Source: an uncultured Gammaproteobacteria bacterium
GTDB taxonomy: Bacteria; Pseudomonadota; Gammaproteobacteria; PS1; Pseudothioglobaceae
Length of the DNA stretch: 52,234 nucleotides
NCBI GenBank assembly: GCA_913047325.1
Contig: CAJWTP010000005.1
Coordinates: 1 to 52,234 of the forward strand
Direction: 5' to 3'
Below are positions 38,697 to 47,513 of the stretch, in pieces. The stretch's first letter is position 1. Each line of letters starts with the position of its first letter. The position numbers and the translations under genes were made by a program. The notes below the pieces were generated by a model, which saw nothing but the letters and a program-made list of their open reading frames with translations, was not told the DNA's origin and did no database searches.

Positions 38697-39643
38697 TAGA
38701 TACGATCTCCTTGTCTAAATGGTACTAATAATGCCTTAGGATAGGCGGCTCTTCGTGCAACAAGCATCATCGCAACTATGCTGAGAAAGTATGGCATCAT
38801 AGAAAAAATTTGATATGGAATAACATCTGCGCCTATTAATTGCGCCCTAATTTGTAATGCTTCAAATAATGCAAATAAAATTGCCCCCAAGAAGGCTTTA
38901 CCAGGCCTCCAAGACGCAAAAATAACCAGCGCGATGCAGATCCAGCCTCTGCCGTTAATCATACCAAAATAAAAAGCATCAAATGCGGACATAGTTAAAA
39001 ATGCACCTCCAATCGCCATCAAAGCACTTCCAGCCATGACTGCACCAGTGCGAATTAATAATACATTAATACCTTGGGCCTCATTAGCAACTGGATTTTC
39101 TCCTGCCATTCTAATTGTTAAACCAATTGGCATTTTATAAAGCACATAGAAAGTGACTATTACCAATATGTATGCTAAATACGTTAATGCGGATTGGTTA
39201 AAGAAAGCCTCTCCAATAATTGGAATTGAAGATAGCACTGGCACTTCAAACGCGCTGAATGGTACAATTTTGGGTGGCGTAGTACTGAATGGTATCAGCA
39301 TTGTATATGCATAATAACTAATGGACGAGGCTAGCAAGGTAATTCCGATTCCGCTAACATGTTGAGACAATCCAAGATAGACCACTAATATGCTATGCAG
39401 AAAGCCAAATAGCATTCCCACTATAGCAACAAATACTACCCCGCCCCATAGCTCTCCACCTTGATAAACCCATATCCAGCCGGCCATTGCCCCAATTGTC
39501 ATTATGCCTTCAATTCCTAGATTCAATACTCCTGCTCGCTCACAAATCAACTCACCCAATGTAGCAAAAATTAATGGGGTTGCAATCCTTATTACAGATG
39601 CCCATAAACCCGCTGTCAACATCATTTCAAATAATTCCATCAT
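38696..39643 (-). CDS. Nucleoside-type ABC transporter permease (NupQ/BmpC-like)
   Basis: 315 residues, about eight to ten membrane segments. LIFATLGELICERAGVLNLGIEGIMTIGAMAGW is the signature of the purine/pyrimidine nucleoside permease family that works with BMP binding proteins. Starts two bases after the partner permease stop. Confidence 0.93.
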   Translation of the reverse strand: MMELFEMMLTAGLWASVIRIATPLIFATLGELICERAGVLNLGIEGIMTIGAMAGWIWVYQGGELWGGVVFVAIVGMLFGFLHSILVVYLGLSQHVSGIGITLLASSISYYAYTMLIPFSTTPPKIVPFSAFEVPVLSSIPIIGEAFFNQSALTYLAYILVIVTFYVLYKMPIGLTIRMAGENPVANEAQGINVLLIRTGAVMAGSALMAIGGAFLTMSAFDAFYFGMINGRGWICIALVIFASWRPGKAFLGAILFALFEALQIRAQLIGADVIPYQIFSMMPYFLSIVAMMLVARRAAYPKALLVPFRQGDRI

Positions 39644-39645
39644 AA

Positions 39646-40698
39646 TTATTTACCCCATACAATACGGAATCGTGCCAGCATAGCTCCAACTAGAACCGAT
39701 AATAAAGATATGGCAACTAAAATATCTGCAATATAGTTAGGTATGTTTACCGTTCGACTCATCGCATCAGCACCGACATAAATTGACGCTAGAAATATAG
39801 CTGAGACAATTACTCCAATAGGATGCAATTGTGCAAGCATTGCAACTGCTATTCCCGTATAACCAAAGCCTGGCGACAAAGTTAAAGTTAAATAGCCTTT
39901 TAGTCCCGCAACCTCGCTAACTCCTGCCATACCTGCCAGTCCACCACTAAAAAGGGCTACCATCAATACTGATTTATTGATCGATATCCCAAAAAAAGTT
40001 GAGGCTTGCTGGTTGTATCCAACCGCTCGTATTTCATACCCCCAAACCGTAAAGCGAAGTATAGCCCACATTACAACTGACATTACTAGGGCAATAATGA
40101 TTCCAAAATGCAATCTACTCTTAGCAACGATAGTTGGCAAAACGCCATTATCAATAATTCGTGCAGCCTGAGGCCATCCCATAGCCATAGGGTCCTTCCA
40201 AGGCCCTTCAAGCAACATATTCACAAATAGTAAAATTACAAAATTCAGTAACAGGGTAGTTACCACTTCATCCACTTTCATATGGGTTTTAAGAACAACT
40301 GGCACCAACAAAATTAAACAACCCCCCAAAGCACCTGCAATAAACAACATTGGTATCATGATCGGCGCAGGCAGATCAATCACCCCAGTACCAACTAATG
40401 TTGCAGCCATAGCGCCACAATATAATTGCCCCTCTGCGCCAATATTCCAAAATTTAGCTCGAAATGCAACGGCAGCAGCTAAACCTGTAAAAATTAACGG
40501 GGTTGCCCTTGCCAAGGATTCAGTAATTGCAAAAGTTGAACCTAAAGAACCTTTAATTAAAGCTATATAAGCAGTAATTGGAGATTCACCTGCCCAAATT
40601 ATAAAAAAGGCGCCAATAATAAAAGCAACCCCAATAGAAAGTATGGGCAGTAATGCAATTAACCATACAGGCGCATCTCTTCTTGTTTTAAGCCTCAT
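39646..40698 (-). CDS. Nucleoside-type ABC transporter permease (NupP-like)
   Basis: 350 residues. LARATPLIFTGLAAAVAFRAKFWNIGAEGQLYCGAMAATLVG is the signature of the longer permease of this class. Its start overlaps the ATPase end by 11 bases. Confidence 0.93.
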   Translation of the reverse strand: MRLKTRRDAPVWLIALLPILSIGVAFIIGAFFIIWAGESPITAYIALIKGSLGSTFAITESLARATPLIFTGLAAAVAFRAKFWNIGAEGQLYCGAMAATLVGTGVIDLPAPIMIPMLFIAGALGGCLILLVPVVLKTHMKVDEVVTTLLLNFVILLFVNMLLEGPWKDPMAMGWPQAARIIDNGVLPTIVAKSRLHFGIIIALVMSVVMWAILRFTVWGYEIRAVGYNQQASTFFGISINKSVLMVALFSGGLAGMAGVSEVAGLKGYLTLTLSPGFGYTGIAVAMLAQLHPIGVIVSAIFLASIYVGADAMSRTVNIPNYIADILVAISLLSVLVGAMLARFRIVWGK

Positions 40699-42208
40699 GC
40701 AAACTTTCCGCTTTCACTTCACCGCTCATCATAAGGCCGACTTGATTTATATTGACTGTATTACTATCAAAAGGTCCTTGTAATTTCCCTTCAAATATCA
40801 CTGCAATACGGTCAGACAATTCAAAAATTTCATCCAAGTCTTCACTAATTAGCAATACCCCAGCACCTTGTGTTTTAGCATCTATTATTTGCTGCTGTAC
40901 AAAACTGATAGCGCCTTCGTCTAGGCCTCTTGCAGGCTTATTTGCAATTATAAAACGTGGGTTATTCGATAAACTTCTTGCAAGGATTAACTTCTGAATA
41001 TTGCCGCCAGACAACAATCTAGTAGATGCAAATGGGCCTTCACAACGAATATCGTATTCTTGAATTAATTTTTCAGCATTACTGACTGCCTGCTTTTTGT
41101 CGATAATAAATCCTGATTTGGCTTTAGAGCGCAATTGCTCACCAAGGAAATTTTCCCATAGTTCCATTTCTCCTATAATGCCCTCATTTGTGCGGTCTTC
41201 TGGAATCCGTGCGACTCCAGATTCTGTAAGAAAACAGGGATCATATTTAACTAAACTCTCTCCAAACAGCTTAAATTCCCCAGAGCTTGGACAGGCCAAT
41301 CCTTGTAAAATTGAAGCTAGTCCAGCTTGACCATTACCTGCAACTCCCGCCAGACCAATAATTTCTTTTTCATGTATTTTAAGGTTTATATTAGAAAGCG
41401 CAGTCGAGCCTTCGCTCGCATTTAAACATACATTATTAAACTCTACGACCGCCTTACCGATTTTCAATTTTTCATACGCTGGCCGTGTAACTGTGTGTCC
41501 AACCATCATTTCTGCGAGAGATTCCTTACTTGCATCTTTAGTGACTACTTCACCTACTAATTTGCCGTCACGTAGAACTACAATTCGATCACTAATTTCT
41601 AAAATTTCATGTAATTTGTGCGATATAAACATTATTGATAAACCAGCATTTACCATTTCCTTGAGCACTTTGAAAAGCTGTGTAGTCTCTTGCGGAGTGA
41701 GAACTGCAGTCGGTTCATCAAGTATCAAAATACTTGCATCACGATAGAGTGCTTTTATTATTTCAACTCGCTGTTTTTCGCCAACCGTTAAATCGGCTAC
41801 TTTAGCATCTGGATTAATTAACAAGCCGAAGCGCTTTGATAGTGCTTTAAGTTTTTTGTACGCTTGTTTTTTTTGACTCCAAAGTCTAGTTAAAGGCTCG
41901 GTGCCAAGAATAATATTTTCTAAAACAGTAAGATTATCCGCTAACGTGAAATGCTGGTGAACCATGCCAATTCCAGCATCTAGTGAAGCTCTTGTTGAGC
42001 CTGGTGTTAATCTTTGACCCTCAACTTCGATAAACCCTTTGTCACTAATATAGTGTCCAAAGAGTATATTCATTAATGTGGTCTTACCTGCACCATTTTC
42101 ACCCAACACAGATAATATTTCACCCTCACCTAGTGAGAGTGAAATATTGTCATTCGCTACAACAGAACCAAAATTCTTGCAAATTTTGGAAAATTGTAAC
42201 TTCTTCAT
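40688..42208 (-). CDS. Nucleoside-type ABC transporter ATPase, two fused domains (NupO-like)
   Basis: 506 residues with two nucleotide-binding domains. The first is complete (Walker A GENGAGKTT, signature LTVGEKQRVEIIKAL, Walker B LILDEPTAVLTP). The second is degenerate: its P-loop AGNGQAGLAS lacks the lysine, and Walker B reads FIIANKPARGLD. Such asymmetry is normal for this family. Nine bases after the binding-protein gene. Confidence 0.93.
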   Translation of the reverse strand: MKKLQFSKICKNFGSVVANDNISLSLGEGEILSVLGENGAGKTTLMNILFGHYISDKGFIEVEGQRLTPGSTRASLDAGIGMVHQHFTLADNLTVLENIILGTEPLTRLWSQKKQAYKKLKALSKRFGLLINPDAKVADLTVGEKQRVEIIKALYRDASILILDEPTAVLTPQETTQLFKVLKEMVNAGLSIMFISHKLHEILEISDRIVVLRDGKLVGEVVTKDASKESLAEMMVGHTVTRPAYEKLKIGKAVVEFNNVCLNASEGSTALSNINLKIHEKEIIGLAGVAGNGQAGLASILQGLACPSSGEFKLFGESLVKYDPCFLTESGVARIPEDRTNEGIIGEMELWENFLGEQLRSKAKSGFIIDKKQAVSNAEKLIQEYDIRCEGPFASTRLLSGGNIQKLILARSLSNNPRFIIANKPARGLDEGAISFVQQQIIDAKTQGAGVLLISEDLDEIFELSDRIAVIFEGKLQGPFDSNTVNINQVGLMMSGEVKAESLHEA

Positions 42209-42217
42209 CTGATAGTT

Positions 42218-43222
42218 TTAGTAAGTTGATTTTGGCTCGTCGTCATTAATTTCAACTACAAGACTACCGCCTAGGATTTTTCTAGACATTGATGCTACTT
42301 TAGCTTTAACATCACTTGCAATCCTACTATCAAACTCATAGTAAGGTGCTAAAGAAGATCCGCCTTTTTGCATCATGGTCCATTCTTTGTAATCCTCTGC
42401 TTCGAAGGTACCAGCTTTAACACGGGAGATTGCATGATCAATTGCGTTTTCCATATGCCATAAAGCAGATGTGACCACGACATCTGTGCCGTTTTCCTCT
42501 TGATTCATGTCATTAACATTACCAAATGCAAGTATACCTTTGTCTCTTGCAGCATCTGTTACACCAGCACGTTCTGCATATAAGACATCAACACCTGCTT
42601 CTATTTGAGCAAATGCAGCTTCTTTTGCTTTCGGTGGATCATACCAAGAGCCAATAAAGCTAACTTTAAACTCAACATCAGGGTTAACTGACCTTGCACC
42701 AGCCATAAACGCGTGGAACAAACGGTTTACTTCACCAATTGCATAACCGCCAACCATACCAATTTTATTAGTTTCAGTCATGCCTCCAGCAATAATCCCC
42801 ATCAAATAGCAAGGCTCATGAATATAATTATCAAATACTGAAAAATTGCTACCATGTTCACCACCATAACCACTACCAGGATCTCCCATTAGATATGCTA
42901 TGTTTGGATAGTCATCTGCTACTTTTCTAGCCTCAGCGCTAATGCCAAAAGCCTCACCAACTACAAGGTCCACTCCACTTTCAGAATATTCACGTAAAAC
43001 TCGAACATAATCAGTATTTGAAACTTTTTCTGAAAACACATATTCAATTTCACCTGCATCCGTTGCCGCTTGTAACGCTAGATGCAATCTTGCATCCCAT
43101 TTTTGTTGCAATGGTTGGGTATATATACCTGCGACTTTTATTTTGTCTGCCAGTACTTGTCCAGACAAAAGAAAGCTACATAATGTTATAAACAATAGTC
43201 TACTAAATCTTCCTATTTTCAT
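42218..43222 (-). CDS. BMP-family periplasmic nucleoside/nucleobase-binding protein
   Basis: 334 residues. Signal peptide MKIGRFSRLLFITLCSFLLSGQVLA, then the BMP fold (IKVAGIYTQPLQQKWDARLH, GMVGGYAIGEVNRLFHAFMAGA). No lipobox, so a soluble periplasmic form rather than a lipoprotein. The AAGGAG site is six bases upstream. First gene of the uptake-and-catabolism operon running to mmsA. Confidence 0.93.
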   Translation of the reverse strand: MKIGRFSRLLFITLCSFLLSGQVLADKIKVAGIYTQPLQQKWDARLHLALQAATDAGEIEYVFSEKVSNTDYVRVLREYSESGVDLVVGEAFGISAEARKVADDYPNIAYLMGDPGSGYGGEHGSNFSVFDNYIHEPCYLMGIIAGGMTETNKIGMVGGYAIGEVNRLFHAFMAGARSVNPDVEFKVSFIGSWYDPPKAKEAAFAQIEAGVDVLYAERAGVTDAARDKGILAFGNVNDMNQEENGTDVVVTSALWHMENAIDHAISRVKAGTFEAEDYKEWTMMQKGGSSLAPYYEFDSRIASDVKAKVASMSRKILGGSLVVEINDDEPKSTY

Positions 43223-43284
43223 AAATTACTCCTTTATCATTTATCAAATGTAATACACACATTGATTTTTGATTTCCGTTTAAT

Positions 43285-43297
43285 GTGATAGTATCAC
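43285..43297. promoter_or_regulatory. Perfect palindrome in the BMP operon leader
   Basis: GTGATAGTATCAC, 6-bp arms around one G, about 63 bases before the ATG and about 100 bases after the predicted transcript start. It could be an operator or a weak RNA hairpin; the binding protein is unknown. Confidence 0.45.
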
Positions 43298-43395
43298 GCC
43301 ACTCGCTGAAACTCATAATATAAATTAAGAGGTTCAACAATTTCTTGTTTCCAAGCCTTTTTCCAATTAAACTTACATTGAGATATGTGCTACAC

Positions 43396-43424
43396 AGGTT
43401 ACATTTTTTTTTTATAGTTGTCAA
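43396..43424 (-). promoter_or_regulatory. Promoter-like element of the BMP-codA-mmsA operon
   Basis: Minus strand: TTGACA (43424-43419), a 17-base spacer with a run of ten A, then TAACCT (43401-43396) and GTG. Shares -35, spacer length, A-tract, ATG before the -10, and the CCTGT following with the element at 34386-34358. Confidence 0.6.
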
Positions 43425-43482
43425 TTATAGAAATACAAAAGACATCCGGAGATGCCTTAGTGATGTTCTGGGAATTTCAGGC

Positions 43483-43514
43483 AAAAAAAAGACATCCTGA
43501 GATGTCTTTTTTTT
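43483..43514. terminator. Bidirectional terminator between mutT and the BMP operon
   Basis: Eight A, GACATC, loop CTGA, GATGTC, eight T: a perfect 14-bp stem. It serves the end of mutT on the minus strand. A degenerate version (GACATCCGGAGATG) lies at 43441-43454. Confidence 0.85.
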
Positions 43515-43538
43515 ATGTATTAAATAGCATTCATCATT

Positions 43539-43916
43539 TTAAAGCAGCGACAAAACATTGCCGTCGCCCTCGACGAAATCGTACTTGTCAAAATCCCTCT
43601 TCGCCACCCAGGCGATGCTTTCATGCTCGTTAAGCCTGGTGTCGCCGCTTTTCCAGGTGCATAGATAGTAGTGCAGGTTGACGTCGATCCGGTCGTCCTT
43701 GTAACTCTCCTGCGCAAGCTTTTCATGGACCTCGATTACAATGTTCAGCTCCTCCTTGATCTCTCTCGAGAGCGCCTCGCGGAAACTTTCACCGGGCTCG
43801 ACCTTGCCGCCGGGGAACTCCCATCTCAGGCCCATGTATTTATCCCTGTTACGTTGGGCAATCAGATACATGCCGTCTTTCCTGATTATCGCCGCGACGA
43901 CGTCCTGGGGTTCCAT
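43539..43916 (-). CDS. mutT: NUDIX hydrolase, MutT-type (8-oxo-dGTP diphosphatase)
   Basis: 125 residues. The Nudix box GGKVEPGESFREALSREIKEELNI (36-59) has all required residues (GX5EX7REUXEEXGU, the last G replaced by N). VVAAIIRKDGMYLIAQRNRDKYMGLRWEFPGGK is the MutT-type approach. It likely sanitises oxidised dGTP. Cotranscription with the small gene 82 bases upstream is likely. Confidence 0.9.
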   Translation of the reverse strand: MEPQDVVAAIIRKDGMYLIAQRNRDKYMGLRWEFPGGKVEPGESFREALSREIKEELNIVIEVHEKLAQESYKDDRIDVNLHYYLCTWKSGDTRLNEHESIAWVAKRDFDKYDFVEGDGNVLSLL

Positions 43917-43998
43917 AATGTGCTATATTCCAAAAAGGGATCGTTGCACTGCAGAGCGGTATCTTTTCATCACCGGGCTCGCAGCGGTTTTTTTCATG

Positions 43999-44193
43999 TC
44001 AACCGCAGGCGCCGCCGCAACGGCTGCGAATGATGATCTCCTTGGCGACGGGATAGCTGACGTTGAACTTGCGCGCCAGATGCTCCAGGCTCTTGTGCTG
44101 ATAGGTGTAGAGCATTATCATCATATAGGTTTCATCGTCGCTGACGAGGGCGATATTGTTGTCGTGCTTGAAAGATTTTTGCCCTCTTGCCAT
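43999..44193 (-). CDS. Small putative helix-turn-helix protein, function unknown
   Basis: 64 residues. YQHKSLEHLARKFNVSYPVAKEII looks like a helix-turn-helix; the tail RSRCGGACG carries two cysteines. An extended -10 promoter stands about 53 bases upstream, supporting expression. The ribosome site is weak. It may be a small regulator; no family recognised. Confidence 0.55.
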   Translation of the reverse strand: MARGQKSFKHDNNIALVSDDETYMMIMLYTYQHKSLEHLARKFNVSYPVAKEIIIRSRCGGACG

Positions 44194-44245
44194 TTTCTTT
44201 TTGGAGTCGTTTATTCACAACAAGGTTGGGAGTGAATTGCAATTC

Positions 44246-44254
44246 ATTATAGCA
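44246..44254 (-). promoter_or_regulatory. Extended -10 promoter of the small HTH gene and mutT
   Basis: Minus strand TGCTATAAT: a perfect TATAAT with the TGn extension, which can work without a good -35. Confidence 0.6.
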
Positions 44255-44314
44255 CTAGATTGGAAACCGAAGTCATCAGCGCCTTTCTCTGTGGCCTCTG
44301 CAAAGCCCAAAAAA

Positions 44315-44340
44315 AATAAAGGCGCCGATGCGCCTTTATT
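44315..44340. terminator. Strong stem-loop terminator
   Basis: AATAAAGGCGC (44315-44325), loop CGAT, GCGCCTTTATT (44330-44340): a perfect 11-bp stem flanked by a run of A on the left (T-tract on the minus strand). Would stop transcripts coming from the protease operon on the minus strand. Confidence 0.85.
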
Positions 44341-44394
44341 CCTACTTCTGCAAAAAAGCGGGTGTCTTATCTATATCTAATAGAAGGAGAATAC

Positions 44395-44472
44395 ATGTTT
44401 AAGACGATTGAAGTATATCATTTTGAACTATACATTGCAAACTGTTTTTCAAAAAAAAATTCTCCTGATTGA
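44395..44472 (+). CDS. Possible 25-residue small protein or leader peptide
   Basis: ATG at 44395 with AGAAGGAGA four bases upstream, one of the best ribosome sites in the window. The frame encodes MFKTIEVYHFELYIANCFSK plus five residues. The ribosome site AGGAGAAT (44385-44392) is perfectly complementary to ATTCTCCT (44459-44466) at the end of the ORF, so the message could fold and hide its own start. No family; could be chance. Confidence 0.35.
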   Translation: MFKTIEVYHFELYIANCFSKKNSPD

Positions 44473-44521
44473 AGACTGATCGCCGCCCCTTTTTTATGGT
44501 CTCCGAAAAGTCCAAAAAAAT

Positions 44522-45121
44522 CTATCTGACCAGATTGTTCCAGCTCCGCAGGAAGGCCTGTTCGGCGGCGAAGAGCCACTCATAGGGCATGTCTTTCTTA
44601 ATGATGCGTTGCCCAATAATGAGAATGTGTTCAGGGTTCAGCTCAATTATCTCCTCAGCCTGCTCCAGCGATTCGACCTGGATGAAGGCATCGATGGTGA
44701 GGTTGGAGAGGATCTCAATAGGAACTACCATGGAGTTCTTGTGAGCGTGATTGACGACGGAGTTCAGGAATCCAACTGGGGTTGAATAATCAAAGCGATG
44801 ACAATCCGTTTCCCCAGCAATACAGGAACTTTCGATGATAGCTTCGCTAAGCGTTTCGTCAGAAGTTTCAGGAAGAGTTTCGATAGTTGTTTCAATGGTT
44901 GTTTCGATAGTTGTTTCAAGAGCAGATTCAAGAGGGATTTCTATCGTCGTCTCAACTGAAGGCTTGATGGTGCTGTCTGTAATCTCAATAAAGGTTTGCT
45001 TATCTGTTTCGCTCGGCGCATCAATGTTTGGAGTTAAACAGGAAGCAATGAACACAACCAATGCAAGGCAGGATATTTTGGTTGCTAGTTTAAAAGCTGT
45101 ACGAGTAAGTGAGTTCAGCAT
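44522..45121 (-). CDS. Putative lipoprotein with acidic Thr-Ile-Glu-Thr repeats
   Basis: 199 residues. A long signal segment ending in the lipobox IASC28 suggests a lipid-anchored envelope protein. Residues about 57-86 form a low-complexity linker of ETTI repeats, encoded by imperfect 12-base repeats near 44870-44930. A C-terminal domain (about 100-199) with C100 and C107 follows and is not recognised. The gene starts 32 bases inside the end of the protease gene, with no ribosome site, so translation is probably coupled. Probably a partner or substrate of the protease (inference). Confidence 0.7.
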   Translation of the reverse strand: MLNSLTRTAFKLATKISCLALVVFIASCLTPNIDAPSETDKQTFIEITDSTIKPSVETTIEIPLESALETTIETTIETTIETLPETSDETLSEAIIESSCIAGETDCHRFDYSTPVGFLNSVVNHAHKNSMVVPIEILSNLTIDAFIQVESLEQAEEIIELNPEHILIIGQRIIKKDMPYEWLFAAEQAFLRSWNNLVR

Positions 45122-47513
45122 CTAGTTTCGGGTTGTCTGACGATGTCACAAACCCTAATTTTATATCTTTATAGGCCATCCCGAGATAACTTGAGTGAAC
45201 AATTTTTGAGTCTATTGAGTGATTTTGATTGTTAGCTATGGTGTGTTTGAGGGCCAGGGTTAAATCATCCTTTAGATCCTTTTTATAGGAAAAACCGTAA
45301 TTTAGCTGTCTGCCGTTTGGCTCAAGGTCGACATTCTTGGTGCTATAGCTGATATTTCTAGAGTGGTCTGCCAGACTAGGGAGCTTTATCGCAAGCGAAC
45401 CGTCATTGACCCTATTTGGCTGGGAGACAAATAGTGTGAACTCGTCACTGTCTGTGAGGTCCTTTACGCTGGCAAGAAGCACAAGGCTGGACGACTTGAC
45501 GTCAGTTGCGGGGCCGACAAAACTGTTATTTGGACTTGTCATGTCGCTCTTTGCGACACTCGCCAGACCAATCAGTAAAAACTTATCCAGAAGCTGTTTT
45601 TGAACCTTTAGAGTGCTAAATTTTGTCATTGTTTCGGCCCCGGAGAGCGAGAAAGCGTTAAACCCTTTGGAACCAAGCAGCGCTCCCTCTTCCCTTGTTA
45701 GGCCTGCCATCAATGAAATTGAACCATTCTGTGGGTCGCCATATGCTATCGAGCTGACCAGGGTTTTGTTTGAACCAAGCACCTGTCCAGAATAATTCTC
45801 GATCGGCATTGCCGCGCCAAACGACAGCACAGCGTCTGAGAGTCTGTAGCTTGCACCAACACCAATACCAGCGCTGTCTGAACTGAGATAGCTTGTTTCG
45901 TATTCAGATAAGTCAATCGAAGAGATGGCCGAGTCATAGAAGTCGTCTATTGGCAATGGATTGTTACCAAGACTTATTGAAGCGTTTAGTCTGGCAGAGG
46001 AATTCCTATTTGCATGATTGATGCTTGATATTTTGCTCAGATTGCTAAGTTCAGAGGCAAGGTCGATCTTGGAACTCGTATTTTTTAGCCGACTGATGTG
46101 ATAACTCATGTCATACCTGAAGCCGCCACCGAGGTCGTCATAGGTGTAGCCGTTCTCTCCGACAAGACCTCTTAGCACTGAGTTGCCTAGCGCGCTTGAG
46201 GTGAAGAGCTTCGAGTTCTGCAACTGGTAGGAGTCATCGCTATCTGATGAGCTGCCGGTATATACCCTCGTATAGGCCGAGCTAGTGATCGGGTTAAGGG
46301 CGGCATAGATGTCCATAATACCGTGCCCAAACTCATCGTCATAGCCGTGCTCTACTCCGTTACCGAAAGTCACCGCAGCGTCATGGCTAAAGAATGAATT
46401 GTCGGCTGATGCCAGGAGCCTGTCGGTCAGCTGGGCAGGCGTGTGGTTCGGGAAAGCCTCCGCCAGGAGCGCCACAGCGCCGGAGATCTGCGGGGCAACA
46501 ACCGATGTGCCAGAGATGCCAGCCCAGTAACTGCTGGTATTGGAGTTGTCATAGGCGGCTCCAACAACCTGATAGCCGTCGGCCCCTAGGCAGTATTTTG
46601 CAGTGGACCCGCAGGGGGCGGATTTCCTGGTGTAGGTTTCGTTGCCGGAGGAACCGGTAATCTCGACATTAACGGCCGTTATCCAGGCTTCCTCGAGCTG
46701 AGAAAACAGTTCCGGCAGCGCGGCCTGGAAATCGGCATTGGTAAAGGATGTGTTATTCGAGAGCGCATAGACTATGACGCCGTGGTCCTGGAAATTGTTG
46801 AGTGCGGTAATATATGAAGTAGCTGAAGCTTCATTTGCAGTGTAGCCGCTGGAATTGAACTTTTGCCCTATGCCGTAAGCATTGCTCCAGCCATTGGAAG
46901 TGATATCTGACTGAAGTGAATCTATTTGGTAGTCTACTCCCCAGCTGTTGTTTTGAACTACCGCTGAGCTGGCATTGTCGGTGGCATTGGCCCAGTGAGT
47001 TGGATAGTAGGTGTTGCCGTTGCGCTGATCGTAGCTTGCCCAATGCAGATTCGCCGCTGGGGCAACGCCTTGCATGCCGCTACCGTCATCCTCTCCAGTC
47101 GCTACACTTGCCACGATCAAGCCATGATCATCAGTAGCATTGTCGCCAGTCGCAGCCGTTTGAGTTCCATACTGGGTGATGGTTTTGGAGTCAAGTTCAT
47201 TGTGGCTGGTACTGAAACCGGTGTCGATGATGGCGATTGTCTCTCCTGAGCCTGTCAGGCCGTAGCCGTAGGCTTTGTGGGCATTGATTACTTTGAGCGG
47301 GTTTTGGCTGCTGGCAGCGCCTGAGTAGTTGAAATATTGAAACTCGCTGGTATCTGCCAATGCTGTTGCGTTAGATGAGCTGTAAGTCAGCGTCGTGCCA
47401 TTGTCCAGCGTCCTGTCTGTTGAGGTGACAACAACGCTTGAACTCCCTCCTCCAAAACAACCGGTCAGCGTGATTGCTAGAAGAGCAATCCTGAGTTTGC
47501 CAAGTTGGTGCAT
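45090..47513 (-). CDS. Subtilisin-type (S8) autotransporter lipoprotein, NalP-like
   Basis: 807 residues. A lipobox TGC19 after a short signal peptide, then a glycine/serine linker. The S8 protease domain (about 75-415) has D97 (IIDTGFS), H130 (DDHGLIVAS) and S337 (GISGTSVVAP), with asparagine in ALSNNTS for the oxyanion hole. From about 510 the sequence becomes beta-strand-rich and ends ELTYSYSF with a C-terminal Phe, as expected for an autotransporter barrel in the outer membrane. Lipobox plus S8 plus barrel is the plan of Neisseria NalP, which trims other surface proteins. ATG directly follows the upstream stop (TAG-ATG). Confidence 0.88.
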   Translation of the reverse strand: MHQLGKLRIALLAITLTGCFGGGSSSVVVTSTDRTLDNGTTLTYSSSNATALADTSEFQYFNYSGAASSQNPLKVINAHKAYGYGLTGSGETIAIIDTGFSTSHNELDSKTITQYGTQTAATGDNATDDHGLIVASVATGEDDGSGMQGVAPAANLHWASYDQRNGNTYYPTHWANATDNASSAVVQNNSWGVDYQIDSLQSDITSNGWSNAYGIGQKFNSSGYTANEASATSYITALNNFQDHGVIVYALSNNTSFTNADFQAALPELFSQLEEAWITAVNVEITGSSGNETYTRKSAPCGSTAKYCLGADGYQVVGAAYDNSNTSSYWAGISGTSVVAPQISGAVALLAEAFPNHTPAQLTDRLLASADNSFFSHDAAVTFGNGVEHGYDDEFGHGIMDIYAALNPITSSAYTRVYTGSSSDSDDSYQLQNSKLFTSSALGNSVLRGLVGENGYTYDDLGGGFRYDMSYHISRLKNTSSKIDLASELSNLSKISSINHANRNSSARLNASISLGNNPLPIDDFYDSAISSIDLSEYETSYLSSDSAGIGVGASYRLSDAVLSFGAAMPIENYSGQVLGSNKTLVSSIAYGDPQNGSISLMAGLTREEGALLGSKGFNAFSLSGAETMTKFSTLKVQKQLLDKFLLIGLASVAKSDMTSPNNSFVGPATDVKSSSLVLLASVKDLTDSDEFTLFVSQPNRVNDGSLAIKLPSLADHSRNISYSTKNVDLEPNGRQLNYGFSYKKDLKDDLTLALKHTIANNQNHSIDSKIVHSSYLGMAYKDIKLGFVTSSDNPKLDAELTYSYSF

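Larger units (their letters stand above)
43223..43538. other. Intergenic region between the BMP operon and mutT
   Basis: Holds, from right to left, a bidirectional terminator (43483-43514), a degenerate copy of it (43437-43458), the BMP operon promoter-like element (43396-43424) and a palindrome (43285-43297) in a leader of about 165 bases. No separate gene is supported. Confidence 0.7.
44194..44521. other. Intergenic region with promoter, terminator and possible small ORF
   Basis: Contains the extended -10 promoter (44246-44254, minus), a strong terminator (44315-44340) and a 25-codon plus-strand ORF with a strong ribosome site (44395-44472). Nothing else is supported. Confidence 0.6.

Noticed and set aside
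43203-43424. 73-codon minus-strand frame over the BMP leader
   Set aside because: It would run from the promoter element itself and overlap the BMP start; no domain. A shorter start at 43316 is equally unsupported.
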